Below are positions 25,616 to 33,828 of a DNA stretch of 43,390 nt, in pieces. Each line of letters begins with the position of its first letter. The stretch's first letter is position 1. The translations under genes were made by a program, and so were the position numbers. Where the stretch lies: the NCBI RefSeq assembly GCF_002937075.1, contig NZ_NHSJ01000049.1, positions 1 through 43,390 of the forward strand, written 5' to 3'. The notes beneath the pieces are model-generated. The model made no database searches and was not told where the DNA came from. It saw only the letters and a list, made by a program, of their open reading frames with translations. The stretch is from Rhodoblastus sphagnicola (GTDB taxonomy: Bacteria > Pseudomonadota > Alphaproteobacteria > Rhizobiales > Beijerinckiaceae).

Positions 25616-26443
25616 ATGACGGTCCTTGGCCAACCCCTCACCCGCCTGGCTCAAGTCGCTTCGCCGCTTTCGGCGGCTTTGCTTTCGGCGGCGCTGGCTT
25701 CCCCGGCCGAGGCCGGCGCCTGGACGCCCGAGGCCGGACATGGCGAGGTCATCGTCACCACCCTGTTCGACCAATCGAACACCGGCTTCGACCAGGCGGG
25801 ACGCTTCGCGCCGACGCCAAAATACCGTTCGTATCTGGCGTCGGTTTATCTTGATTACGGCCTCGCCGACTGGCTCGCCGCCACGATAAAACCTTCGCTG
25901 CAAAGCTCGACGCTCGGGGCGCCGGCCAATCAGAAATTCACCGGCTTCGGCGACAGCGAGATCGGCGTGCGCGGCCGGGTGTGGAAGAGCGACGAGGCTG
26001 TTATTTCCGTCCAGGCGCTGGCGCAACTGCCCAGCACGGCCGGCGCCGCCAACCCCTCGCTGGGCGGCTCGAAAAACGCCGATTTCGACCTCCGCCTGCT
26101 CGGCGGCAAGAACATCGCCATCGGCGCCCTGCCGGGCTTTGTCGATGTCTCGTTCGGTTTTCGCGCGCGTGGTGGAAAAGCCCCCAACGAGGGACGCGCC
26201 GACCTGAGCCTCGGCGTCTATCTCTGGCCGGAGCTGATGCTGCTTGCGCAGAATTTCAACGTGGTCTCGGCGCCCTCGAACGACCCGTCCCACCCGCGCT
26301 GGGCGCAGGCCAAGGGGGAATTGAGTCTGGTCTATTCGCTCAACGCGGAATGGCGCGCGCAGGTTGGCGGCTTCGCGACCCTTGCCGGCGTGAACGCTTA
26401 CCGCGAATATGGCGCGGTGCTCGCCCTGTGGCGGCGGTTTTGA
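25616..26443 (+). CDS. Outer-membrane beta-barrel protein
   Basis: The 275-residue product has a signal peptide (cleavage probably after SPAEA, residue 33) and alternating hydrophobic strands typical of a barrel (YRSYLASVYLDYGLAD, DFDLRLLGGKNIA, ELSLVYSLNAEWRAQVGG). It ends in Phe (ALWRRF), the usual signal for outer-membrane insertion. About 12 strands would fit the mature length. No exact family is recognised. Its stop lies 12 bp before cytidine deaminase and it heads a unit of three genes, so a role in nucleoside uptake is a plausible inference. The 282 bp upstream contain no gene I can support. Confidence 0.75.
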   Translation: MTVLGQPLTRLAQVASPLSAALLSAALASPAEAGAWTPEAGHGEVIVTTLFDQSNTGFDQAGRFAPTPKYRSYLASVYLDYGLADWLAATIKPSLQSSTLGAPANQKFTGFGDSEIGVRGRVWKSDEAVISVQALAQLPSTAGAANPSLGGSKNADFDLRLLGGKNIAIGALPGFVDVSFGFRARGGKAPNEGRADLSLGVYLWPELMLLAQNFNVVSAPSNDPSHPRWAQAKGELSLVYSLNAEWRAQVGGFATLAGVNAYREYGAVLALWRRF

Positions 26444-26455
26444 CGGACGGAACGC

Positions 26456-26905
26456 GTGGACGGAATTTCCGAATTGTTCGAACAGGCGAAGCAGGCGCGC
26501 GCCCGCGCCTATGCGCCCTATTCGCGTTTTCCCGTGGGCGCGGCGCTGCGGACGTCAAGCGGCGCCATCTTCGCCGGCGCCAATGTGGAAAACGCCGCCT
26601 ATCCCCTCGGCGTTTGCGCGGAAACTTCGGCCATCGCCGCCATGATCGCCGGCGGCGGACGCGAAATTGCGGAAATCCTGGTGCTGGGACCAAGGACCGC
26701 TTCGGGCAAGGGGCGCATCGCCCCCTGCGGCGCCTGCCGGCAGCGCATTTCCGAATTCGCTAATGGCTCAGTTTTGGTTTATCTTGCCGACGAGCGGGGC
26801 GAATGCAGTCGTCACCTCCTTTCCGAGCTGCTCCCCCATGCGTTCGGGCCGGACACCCTCAAAGGGGATGACGCAACAGGTGTCGCCGATGTCCGAAAAC
26901 GCTGA
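26456..26905 (+). CDS. cdd: Cytidine deaminase
   Basis: This zinc enzyme converts cytidine and deoxycytidine to uridine forms for pyrimidine salvage. The 149 residues fit the small tetrameric class. Substrate segments YAPYSRFPVGAAL and GANVENAAYP, the catalytic CAE (C54, E56) and the other two zinc ligands in PCGACRQ (C91, C94) are all present. Start is GTG at 26456, with GGACGGAA upstream. Its 3' end overlaps the phosphorylase start by 17 bp, strong evidence of coupling. Confidence 0.96.
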   Translation: MDGISELFEQAKQARARAYAPYSRFPVGAALRTSSGAIFAGANVENAAYPLGVCAETSAIAAMIAGGGREIAEILVLGPRTASGKGRIAPCGACRQRISEFANGSVLVYLADERGECSRHLLSELLPHAFGPDTLKGDDATGVADVRKR

Positions 26906-27704
26906 CCGGGCCGCCGAAATCTTGCACGCGCGGGGCGCCGTGGAGCCCATCGACTTCGCGGTGCTGCTCGGCTTCGGCCTCGCGGGATTTTCGGAACCCC
27001 TGAACGACGTCGTCACCGTCGATTACGCTGATCTGCCGGGATTTGAGCCGATCAACGAACCGGGCGCCGCCGGGCGCGTGAGCATCGGTCGTTCCGAAGG
27101 CGCCAACGTCTGCCTGCTCCACGGACAGGCGCATTTTTTCGGCGCCGGCGACCCCAGCTGCATGCTGACGCCGTTGCAAACCGTCAAGCGTCTGGGCGCC
27201 AAGTTTCTGCTCATCTTCGCCAGCGCCGGTTCGGCCAAGGCCGATCTCTATCCGGGCAACCTGATGCTGGTCAGCGACCATATCGCGCTGTTCGGCCTCA
27301 ATCCTCTGATCGGCGTCGCCGAGGGCGAGACCATCCTTTCGATGCGCGACGCCTATGACGCCCGCCTGCAGCGCCGCCTCAAGCGCGCCGCCGCGGCCAG
27401 CGGCGTGCCGCTGCAGGAAGGCATGTTCATGTGGACGACCGGCCCCACTTTCGCGACGCCCTCCGAAGCGCGGGCGGCGCGGCAACTGGGCGCCGACGCC
27501 ATCGGCTTCGGCGTCGCGCCGGAGATCATCCTTGCGCGCGCGATAGGCCTGCGCGCCGCGGCGATCGTGGCGGCGTCGCATTTCGCATCGGGCCTGCAAG
27601 CCTCCGACCCCAGCATCGCCGAAACCCAGCGCCATGCGCTGGCCGCCGTCGTGCCGCTGCGCCGCCTGCTGCGCGCCTTCATGAAGACGGCAGACACCAT
27701 TTGA
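26889..27704 (+). CDS. Purine-nucleoside phosphorylase-like protein (PNP/MTAP family), divergent
   Basis: Family members split purine nucleosides with phosphate. The 271-residue length fits the trimeric class. Recognisable parts are LLGFGLAGF near the N-terminus (phosphate loop region), LLHGQAHFFG, and TGPTFATPSEARAARQLGADAIGFGVAPEIILAR in the C-terminal half. Residues usually found near the base site differ: GMSTVPE of typical PNPs is GFGVAPE here, and the Asn after the ISVITN-type strand is replaced (VAASHFASG). Substrate preference may therefore differ from inosine/guanosine. The ATG at 26889 overlaps cdd; an ATG at 26868 is possible but too close to its purine-rich site. Confidence 0.85.
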   Translation: MSENADRAAEILHARGAVEPIDFAVLLGFGLAGFSEPLNDVVTVDYADLPGFEPINEPGAAGRVSIGRSEGANVCLLHGQAHFFGAGDPSCMLTPLQTVKRLGAKFLLIFASAGSAKADLYPGNLMLVSDHIALFGLNPLIGVAEGETILSMRDAYDARLQRRLKRAAAASGVPLQEGMFMWTTGPTFATPSEARAARQLGADAIGFGVAPEIILARAIGLRAAAIVAASHFASGLQASDPSIAETQRHALAAVVPLRRLLRAFMKTADTI

Positions 27705-27732
27705 AAAGTCTCATGCCTGGTGAAAAGACTCA
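27702..27732. repeat. 12-bp direct repeat between the phosphorylase gene and frdA
   Basis: TGAAAAGTCTCA (27702-27713) and TGAAAAGACTCA (27721-27732) differ at one base with a 19-bp period. The first copy includes the phosphorylase stop. They lie about 180 bp upstream of frdA and could bind a regulator on one DNA face, or be chance. Confidence 0.5.
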
Positions 27733-27862
27733 CCCTTGCTTGGCATGGGTCGCATTTCGGCTCATAACTCCTGTTCATATAATTGAAGGCGGTGGCCGTT
27801 AAGCAGGCCTAGGCCTGTCGGGCCGAGCCTGAAGGTGTTCAGGCGCTTGTCGCAGTCGTCAT

Positions 27863-27886
27863 AGCGGGTCGAACCTTTGACCCGCT
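27863..27886 (+). promoter_or_regulatory. Inverted repeat in the frdA leader
   Basis: AGCGGGTC (27863-27870) and GACCCGCT (27879-27886) pair perfectly, followed by TTCCTTTGTC. It ends 26 bp before the frdA GTG. It could be a leader hairpin, an attenuator-like stop for upstream transcripts, or an operator. I could not find an FNR-type box (TTGAT-N4-ATCAA) between 27705 and 27912. Confidence 0.5.
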
Positions 27887-27912
27887 TTCCTTTGTCGTGA
27901 ACGGAGTCCGCC

Positions 27913-29706
27913 GTGGACCATTTCGAAGCCGATATCCTGATTGTTGGCGCGGGCGGCGCAGGCCTGCGGGCCGCGATCGCGGCCGCCGAGGCCGACCCCT
28001 CGCTCAAAATCGCGCTGGTGTCGAAAGTCCTGCCGATGCGCAGCCATACGGTTGCGGCGGAAGGCGGCTCGGCCGGCGTGATCCAGGCGCACGATTCGCT
28101 CGACAACCATTTCCATGACACGGTGGCCGGCGGCGACTGGCTGTGCGAGCAGGATGTGGTCGATTTCTTCGTCGGGCAGGCCACGCCCGAGCTGATCCAG
28201 CTCGAACATTGGGGCGTCCCCTGGAGCCGCAGGCCCGACGGCGCGGTCAACGTGCGCGCTTTCGGCGGCATGAAGATCGAGCGGACCTGGTTTGCGGCCG
28301 ACCGCAGCGGCTTCCATATCCTGCACACCCTGTTCCAGACCTCGACGAAATATCCGTCCATCAAGCGATTCGACGAATATTTCTGCCTCGACCTGATCGT
28401 GGATGACGGGCGCGTCCAGGGCGCGACGGTGCTTTCGCCCTCGACCGGCGAATTCACCGCCATTTACGCCCGCGCCGTGATCCTGGCGACCGGCGGCGCC
28501 GGCCGGGTGTTCCGCCAGAACACCAATGGCGGCATCGTCACCGGCGACGGCATGGCGATGGCCTTCCGCCACGGCGTTCCGCTGCGCGACATGGAATTCG
28601 TGCAATACCATCCGACCTGCATGCCGGGCACGGGCATTCTTTTCACCGAGGCCTGCCGCGGCGAAGGCGGCCATCTCATCAACAAGGACGGCTACCGCTA
28701 TTTGCAGGATTACGGGCTCGGGCCGGTGTCGCCGGAGCCCCGCAACAAGGCCATGGAGCTGGGGCCGCGCGACCGCCTCAGCCAGGCGTTCTGGCAGGAG
28801 GAGCGCAAGGGCCGGACTTTTACCACGGCGCAGGGCGAATCGGCTGTCTATCTCGACATGCGGCATCTCGGCCGCGCCAAGCTGATGGAGCGACTGCCGC
28901 TGATCTTCGGCCTCGCCGAGGAATTCATGGGTCTGGACCCGGTCACGCAACCGATCCCCGTCCGTCCCGCCGTGCATTACACCATGGGCGGCATCCTCAC
29001 CGACATTCACACCGCCACGCCGCTCGCGGGCCTGTTCGCGGCCGGCGAATGCTCCAGCGTCGGCATCCACGGCGCCAACCGGCTCGGCTCGAATTCGCTG
29101 GGGGAACTCACGGTGTTCGGCCACGTCGCGGGCGAACAGGCGGTGAAATTCGCCAAGGGCGCTGCGGCGGTCCAGCCCGGCAAGGTCGCCGATCAGGCCA
29201 AGGCCAGCGTCGCCAAGGCCCTCGCCCTGCGCGACCAGAAGGGCGGCGGCGAACGCCATGCCGTTCTGCGGAAGGAAATGGCCGCCACGATGGAGAAGGG
29301 CTGCGGCATCTATCGGCTCGGACCGGAGATGCAGGCGACCTGCGACAAACTGGCGGAGCTGAAGCAGCGCTATCGCGACATCACGCTGGAAGATCGCTCG
29401 GGTATCTGGAACACCGACTGGCTTTCGGCGATCGAGCTTGGCTATCAGCTCGATGTCGCCGAAGCCATGGCGCATGGCGCGCTGGAGCGGAAGGAATCGC
29501 GCGGCGCACACCAGCGGCTCGACGGCTTTGAAGCCCGCGATGACGTGAAATTCCTGGCCCATACCCTCGCGAAATATCGCGAGGGCGCGGCGCCCGAAAT
29601 TTCTTATGGACCTGTAAAGATCACCCGTTTGCCGCCGGGCGAGCGCGCCTATGGCGCCCTGGGCGAACAACTCGAAAACGCCAGGAAGGACGGGACCCAT
29701 GTCTGA
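27913..29706 (+). CDS. frdA: Fumarate reductase flavoprotein subunit
   Basis: FrdA carries covalent FAD and reduces fumarate to succinate, normally with menaquinol-type electrons under low oxygen. The 597 residues follow E. coli FrdA closely: GAGGAGLRAAIAAA near the start, the FAD-linking His45 in RSHTVAAEGG, FHDTVAGGDWLCEQDVVD, EFVQYHPT, FTEACRGEGG and GANRLGSNSLGEL. Those features are of the Frd rather than the SdhA type. Start is GTG at 27913 with GGAG about eight bases upstream. It opens the operon frdABCD; the next gene overlaps it by 8 bp. The enzyme could also run in the succinate-oxidising direction. Confidence 0.96.
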   Translation: MDHFEADILIVGAGGAGLRAAIAAAEADPSLKIALVSKVLPMRSHTVAAEGGSAGVIQAHDSLDNHFHDTVAGGDWLCEQDVVDFFVGQATPELIQLEHWGVPWSRRPDGAVNVRAFGGMKIERTWFAADRSGFHILHTLFQTSTKYPSIKRFDEYFCLDLIVDDGRVQGATVLSPSTGEFTAIYARAVILATGGAGRVFRQNTNGGIVTGDGMAMAFRHGVPLRDMEFVQYHPTCMPGTGILFTEACRGEGGHLINKDGYRYLQDYGLGPVSPEPRNKAMELGPRDRLSQAFWQEERKGRTFTTAQGESAVYLDMRHLGRAKLMERLPLIFGLAEEFMGLDPVTQPIPVRPAVHYTMGGILTDIHTATPLAGLFAAGECSSVGIHGANRLGSNSLGELTVFGHVAGEQAVKFAKGAAAVQPGKVADQAKASVAKALALRDQKGGGERHAVLRKEMAATMEKGCGIYRLGPEMQATCDKLAELKQRYRDITLEDRSGIWNTDWLSAIELGYQLDVAEAMAHGALERKESRGAHQRLDGFEARDDVKFLAHTLAKYREGAAPEISYGPVKITRLPPGERAYGALGEQLENARKDGTHV

Positions 29707-30484
29707 CCCCGCCATGACGACCGAACCCGCCAAAATGCCTGAACCCACCGCCCAGAAGACGGTCGAACTGCGTATCCTCCGCTATCGGCCCGAAAGCGAC
29801 GAAGCGCCGTCGTTCGGCTCCTTCACGATCCCCGTCACCGACGACATGTCGGTGCTGGAGGCGCTGCAAACCATCAAGGACACGCTGGACGGCACGCTGT
29901 CGTTCCGCTGGTCCTGCCGCATGGCCGTGTGCGGAAGCTGCGGCATGATGATCAACGGCGAACCGAAGCTCGCCTGCAGCACGTTGCTGCGCAAGCTCCC
30001 GCCGGGACCGATCACCGTCGAGCCCTTGAACAACTTCCCGATCGAGCGCGATCTCGTGATCAGCGTCGGCGATTTCGTCAAGAAGATCGAGAGCATCTAT
30101 CCCTATATCATCCCCAAGGAGCCTCGGACCATCGCCGAGGGGCCGTATAACCAGACCCCCGCGCAGCTCGCGGCTTACGAATCCTACAGCGACTGCATCA
30201 ACTGCATGCTGTGCTACGCCGCCTGCCCGCAATTCGGCGAAAATCCGGATTTCATCGGGCCGGGCGCCATGGCCCTGCTGCAACGGTACAATGGCGATTC
30301 GCGCGACGGCGGCCAAAAACTGCGTCTCGACACAATCCACGGCGAGGACGGCGTGTGGTCATGCACAGCCGTCGGCATTTGCTCGGACGTCTGCCCCAAG
30401 CAGGTCAACCCCGCCCACGCCGTCAATCAGAACAAGACCAACAGCGCGTTGGACTTCTTCCTGCGCTTCCTGAAGAAGGATTGA
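29699..30484 (+). CDS. frdB: Fumarate reductase iron-sulfur subunit
   Basis: FrdB passes electrons from the membrane quinol site to FrdA through three clusters. In 261 residues the [2Fe-2S] ligands are C73, C78, C81 and C93. The CINCMLCYAACP segment holds the [4Fe-4S] ligands (C166, C169, C172) and C176. The [3Fe-4S] cluster uses C176 together with C222 and C228, with C232 ligating the [4Fe-4S] centre. CYAACPQFGENPDFIGP and CSDVCPKQVNPA are typical of fumarate reductase rather than SdhB. The protein has about 18 extra N-terminal residues compared with E. coli FrdB. ATG at 29699 overlaps the frdA stop (ATGTCTGA), indicating translational coupling. Confidence 0.96.
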   Translation: MSDPAMTTEPAKMPEPTAQKTVELRILRYRPESDEAPSFGSFTIPVTDDMSVLEALQTIKDTLDGTLSFRWSCRMAVCGSCGMMINGEPKLACSTLLRKLPPGPITVEPLNNFPIERDLVISVGDFVKKIESIYPYIIPKEPRTIAEGPYNQTPAQLAAYESYSDCINCMLCYAACPQFGENPDFIGPGAMALLQRYNGDSRDGGQKLRLDTIHGEDGVWSCTAVGICSDVCPKQVNPAHAVNQNKTNSALDFFLRFLKKD

Positions 30485-30488
30485 GTTC

Positions 30489-30887
30489 ATGAGCAAGAGA
30501 CGCCCTTATCGGCGCCCGATTGCGGCGAACTGGTGGGCCAAGCCGCCCTATCGCGCCTATACGACCCGCGAGTTGAGCGGCGTCGCCGTCTCGATCTATG
30601 GCGGCGTGCTGTTCGCGGGCCTCGTCAGCCTTTTCCGCGGGCCGGAGTCTTACGAGACTTATCTGCGGTTTCTGGCGAGCCCGCTTTCCCTTGGCCTTCA
30701 CGTCTTGCTGCTGGCGGCCGTGCTGTTCCACGTGGTGACGTGGTTCCAGACCCTGCCAAAAACCATGCCGCACGTGGTCGTCGGCGGCGAGCCGGTCGCG
30801 GCAAGGACGATCACCCGAATCGCCACCCTGGCCGCAGCCGCCACTTCGCTGGCCCTGATCCTGTTCACGCTGTGGGTGTCGAGATGA
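30489..30887 (+). CDS. frdC: Fumarate reductase membrane anchor subunit C
   Basis: FrdC is one of the two membrane anchors that bind quinone without haem in E. coli-type enzymes. This 132-residue protein has the family start KRRPYRRPIAANWWAKPPYRAYTTRE, three membrane segments (about 32-50, 62-84 and 107-128) and the segment LLAAVLFHVVTWFQTLPKTMPHVVV that matches FrdC. A conserved Glu in the TTREL region matches the quinone-site Glu of E. coli FrdC. ATG at 30489 lies 4 bp after the frdB stop. Its last codon overlaps the frdD start. Confidence 0.93.
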   Translation: MSKRRPYRRPIAANWWAKPPYRAYTTRELSGVAVSIYGGVLFAGLVSLFRGPESYETYLRFLASPLSLGLHVLLLAAVLFHVVTWFQTLPKTMPHVVVGGEPVAARTITRIATLAAAATSLALILFTLWVSR

Positions 30888-31258
30888 GCGAATCCGTGCA
30901 AGCCAAACGCAGCATATCCCCGATCTTCTGGCTGCTGTTCGGGGCGGGCGGCATGCTGTCCGCGCTGTTCGGACCGGGTCTGATCGTCATCACCGGCCTG
31001 CTCGCGCCAACGGGAACGGGGCTGCCGGCGGATTTCTCCAGCTATGGCCATGCTCTCGCCTTCGCGCAAAACCCGCTCGGCAAGCTGGTCGTGCTGGTGG
31101 TGGTGTCCCTGTTCTTCTGGCACGGCGCCGAACGGCTTTTCCTCACCCTCAAGGACATGAAGGCGGCGCCGCTCGCGGTGCTGAAGCTCGCGACCTATGG
31201 CGTCGCGGCCGTGGTGACGCTGGCCACGGCCGTTTTGTTGCTGGCGATCGGATTCTGA
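30884..31258 (+). CDS. frdD: Fumarate reductase membrane anchor subunit D
   Basis: FrdD is the second haem-less anchor. The 124 residues have three membrane segments (about 12-38, 66-86 and 98-122). Family features include PIFWLLFGAGGMLSALFGP near the N-terminus and LFFWHGAERLFLTLKDMK. The start ATG overlaps the frdC stop by 4 bp (ATGA). It closes the operon, and a long terminator hairpin follows 27 bp after the stop. Confidence 0.93.
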   Translation: MSESVQAKRSISPIFWLLFGAGGMLSALFGPGLIVITGLLAPTGTGLPADFSSYGHALAFAQNPLGKLVVLVVVSLFFWHGAERLFLTLKDMKAAPLAVLKLATYGVAAVVTLATAVLLLAIGF

Positions 31259-31284
31259 GCGTCCGCCTCATGTAAATAGTACAA

Positions 31285-31325
31285 CCCGTTGCCGAAGTGG
31301 GCCGCAGCTCGACTTCGGCAACGGG
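31285..31325 (+). terminator. Terminator hairpin after frdABCD
   Basis: A perfect 14-bp stem, CCCGTTGCCGAAGT (31285-31298) with ACTTCGGCAACGGG (31312-31325), encloses a 13-base loop and is followed by CTTTCCT, a weak T tract. It lies 26 bp after frdD and probably ends the operon. Confidence 0.85.
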
Positions 31326-31418
31326 CTTTCCTGGCGTCGCGACGAAGCCCCTGCCCAATGACCTTGGCTGGCGCCGCCCCCTCGGATCACGCCGTGATCA
31401 CGCCGCCGCCATGGGTCC

Positions 31419-32126
31419 TCACTCGTCGGCGTTCGACGACCAAGTGGCGTGTGACACATGAGGCGAGGCCGCGAGCTTTGTCGCGGCCGCGTCCAGTTCC
31501 GCCGGCTCGACCGACGTGCTGACCAAGGTGGCGACGACTTCGGTGATCTCGTCGGACCGTTCGAGCACCTCGACATCCCGAATCGGGTAGCTGGCCTCCT
31601 CCAGCGCCTCGATGAGGAGATCGCGCACTTCGCCGACATGTTCGGCCTCGGTCATCACATGCACTTCGTAAGTCGCTTCCGAAGTCCTCTCGTCGAAGGG
31701 CGCGCGGTTGATGGCGTCAACCAGGGGCCGCAGCAGCGTGTTGCCGGCCAAGACCGCCGCCGTCACCACGCAGGCCTCCACGACGAGACCGTAACCGGAC
31801 AGGGCGCCGATCGCTGCGGAGCACCATAGCGTCGCGGCGGTGTTCAGCCCCCAGACCTTGCTCCCCTCCTTCATGATCGCGCCGGCGCCGAGAAAGCCGA
31901 TCCCGGACACCACATAAGCGGCGAGCTGCGACGCGCCGGCCGAGCCATTGATGCGAAACCCGAGCGAGACGAAGGTCGCCGCGCCGACGGCGACCAGGAC
32001 ATTCGTCCTGAGTCCGGCGCTGCGCTGGCGATATTGCCGCTCCGCGCCGATCAGCGTCGCCAGAACGAAGGCGACGAAAACGCCGACAGTCAAATCGGCA
32101 GCCGGCCAGAATTCGAATTTGATCAT
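31419..32126 (-). CDS. MgtC/SapB family membrane protein
   Basis: The 235-residue product has an N-terminal membrane domain of about five segments with the MgtC pattern: FVLATLIGAERQYRQRSAGLRTNVLVAVGAA, GIGFLGAGAIMKEG, and then GLNTAATLWCSAAIGALSGYG. A cytoplasmic ACT-like domain follows (about 150-225; ATYEVHVMTEAE to SDEITEVVATL). MgtC proteins act in low-magnesium adaptation and inhibit F1Fo ATP synthase in Salmonella; the environmental versions are less well known. ATG at 32126 follows the NRAMP-like gene by 67 bp on the same strand, a likely operon with a divalent-metal theme. Confidence 0.93.
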   Translation of the reverse strand: MIKFEFWPAADLTVGVFVAFVLATLIGAERQYRQRSAGLRTNVLVAVGAATFVSLGFRINGSAGASQLAAYVVSGIGFLGAGAIMKEGSKVWGLNTAATLWCSAAIGALSGYGLVVEACVVTAAVLAGNTLLRPLVDAINRAPFDERTSEATYEVHVMTEAEHVGEVRDLLIEALEEASYPIRDVEVLERSDEITEVVATLVSTSVEPAELDAAATKLAASPHVSHATWSSNADE

Positions 32127-32193
32127 GACTCTCGTTCCGAATTTTCAACGGCGTCAAGCGTTCAGCAGCACGGCCCGACGCGATGAGCCCGCG

Positions 32194-33828
32194 TCATTGC
32201 GCCGAAAGCGCCAGCGTCACGATCCGGTACAGCACCAGACCGCCGGCGATGACCAGATAGAAGCGCAGCGCGCCCATCCACAGCCGCGCCGGCTGCGAAA
32301 GGCGCGCCGGCGGCAATCGGTCGAGCGGCGGCATCCGCCAGATCGCGCGGAATTCCGGATCGATCCGTTCCGACTCGTCGCCCTTGCCGCGCAGCGCCAA
32401 AGCCCCCAGCGCGCCGAGCAAGGCCAAGACGCAGCCGCCGCCCAGAAGGACCAGAATGGCCTTCTCGTCGGTTGCGTCGGGCAACACCACCGAGGCGGTC
32501 AGGATGATCGAGAGGATCACCAGAACGCCGATCACCGCGCTGGTGAAGACGTTGAGCCAGCGCCCGTTGACCCAGGGGCCGAGCACATCCTTGTCGTTGC
32601 AAAGCAGCAGCAGGAACACGGTGGCGGACGGCAGCAACACGCCGGCGAGCGTCTGCACCGCATTGGTCAGCAGGCCGAGCGGCGCGCCGGGGGTGAGAAC
32701 GAGGCCGGCGGCGACAATGATCAGCGCGAAATAGACGACATAAAAACCCTTGGCGTCGGAGGGCTTGCGGTGCAGCGAGTGCTTGAGCGAGAGCACGTCG
32801 CCAATCGCATAGGCGGTCGAGAGCGACACGGCCGAAGCGCCGATGATGCAGGCGTCGATCAGCGCCAGCGCGAACATGACGCCGGGGACGCGGCCGGCAT
32901 AGTGGCCAAGTCCCGCCGCCACCGCGCCCGCATCGGCGAAGTGTCCGAACTCGGGCTTGCCGGCGAAGGCGGCGGCGGTGAAGGCCATCATGGCGCCGGC
33001 GCCGACGATCACCAAAACGATGCCAAGCCACAGATCGGCCTTTTCATAAGCCATGAAGCGCGGCGTGATGCGCTTGTCGATCACGTAGCTCTGCTGGAAG
33101 AAAAGTTGCCACGGCGCGATGGTGGTGCCGACAATGGCGATGATCAGCAACATCACGTCGCTGAGCTTGGCGCCTTGCGGCAATTGCGGCGTCACGAAAT
33201 CGCGCGCCAACTGCCCCATCGGCGGATGGATCGCGATAAACACTGGGACGAGCAGCAGGCTGCCGGCGACCAGAACCATGGAAAAGCGCTCGAAGCGCCG
33301 AAAATCGCCGGTGCTCCCCGCCGCCATGATCAGGATCGCGGCAACGGCGACGCCGAGTTCCTTGGAGACCCCGAGATAATTCAGCGCCAGGGCGATGCCG
33401 ATGAATTCGGTGACGATGGTCAGGCCGTTGAGCACGAACAGGTCGATGACCGAAAAGGCGCCCCAGAACTTGCCGAAACGCTCCAGGATCAGCCGCGCAT
33501 GGCCGACGCCGGCGACCACGCCGAGGCGCAGCACCATCTCCTGGTTCACATAGAGCACGGGAACCAGCAGCAGCAGGGTCCACAGCAGGGTCGTGCCGTA
33601 ATTCTGTCCGGCCTGGGTGTAGGTGCCGAAGGCGCCGGCGTCATTGTCGCCGACCATGACGATCAGGCCCGGCCCGAGAATGGCGAGCAGGGTTTGCAGG
33701 CGATGGCGCCAGTTTTCGCGCGGGCCATGGTCGCCTTGCAAAATGCTGCCGAAAGCGCCGTGGATGTGGCCGATATGCTTCTCGTCGAGCACGGCGGCGG
33801 CGTGAGGCGGATCGATACGAGCGTTCAT
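32194..33828 (-). CDS. NRAMP-related divalent metal transporter with atypical metal-site motifs
   Basis: The 544-residue protein has about 11-12 membrane segments in the SLC11 (NRAMP) pattern. The first helix reads GPGLIVMVGDNDAGAFGTYTQ (about 52-72): the canonical Asp-Pro-Gly-Asn metal motif is Asp-Asn-Asp-Ala (61-64). In helix 6 the usual Met-Pro-His is Ala-Pro-Trp (238-240, GTTIAPWQLFF). Loss of the Met thioether and the Asn is reminiscent of NRAMP-related magnesium transporters, where softer-metal selectivity is lost. I therefore infer Mg2+ or Mn2+ as candidates, not proven. A hydrophilic 40-residue N-terminus precedes helix 1. ATG at 33828 follows AGGAGAGCAA. MgtC downstream supports a magnesium-related role. 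Confidence 0.88.
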   Translation of the reverse strand: MNARIDPPHAAAVLDEKHIGHIHGAFGSILQGDHGPRENWRHRLQTLLAILGPGLIVMVGDNDAGAFGTYTQAGQNYGTTLLWTLLLLVPVLYVNQEMVLRLGVVAGVGHARLILERFGKFWGAFSVIDLFVLNGLTIVTEFIGIALALNYLGVSKELGVAVAAILIMAAGSTGDFRRFERFSMVLVAGSLLLVPVFIAIHPPMGQLARDFVTPQLPQGAKLSDVMLLIIAIVGTTIAPWQLFFQQSYVIDKRITPRFMAYEKADLWLGIVLVIVGAGAMMAFTAAAFAGKPEFGHFADAGAVAAGLGHYAGRVPGVMFALALIDACIIGASAVSLSTAYAIGDVLSLKHSLHRKPSDAKGFYVVYFALIIVAAGLVLTPGAPLGLLTNAVQTLAGVLLPSATVFLLLLCNDKDVLGPWVNGRWLNVFTSAVIGVLVILSIILTASVVLPDATDEKAILVLLGGGCVLALLGALGALALRGKGDESERIDPEFRAIWRMPPLDRLPPARLSQPARLWMGALRFYLVIAGGLVLYRIVTLALSAQ

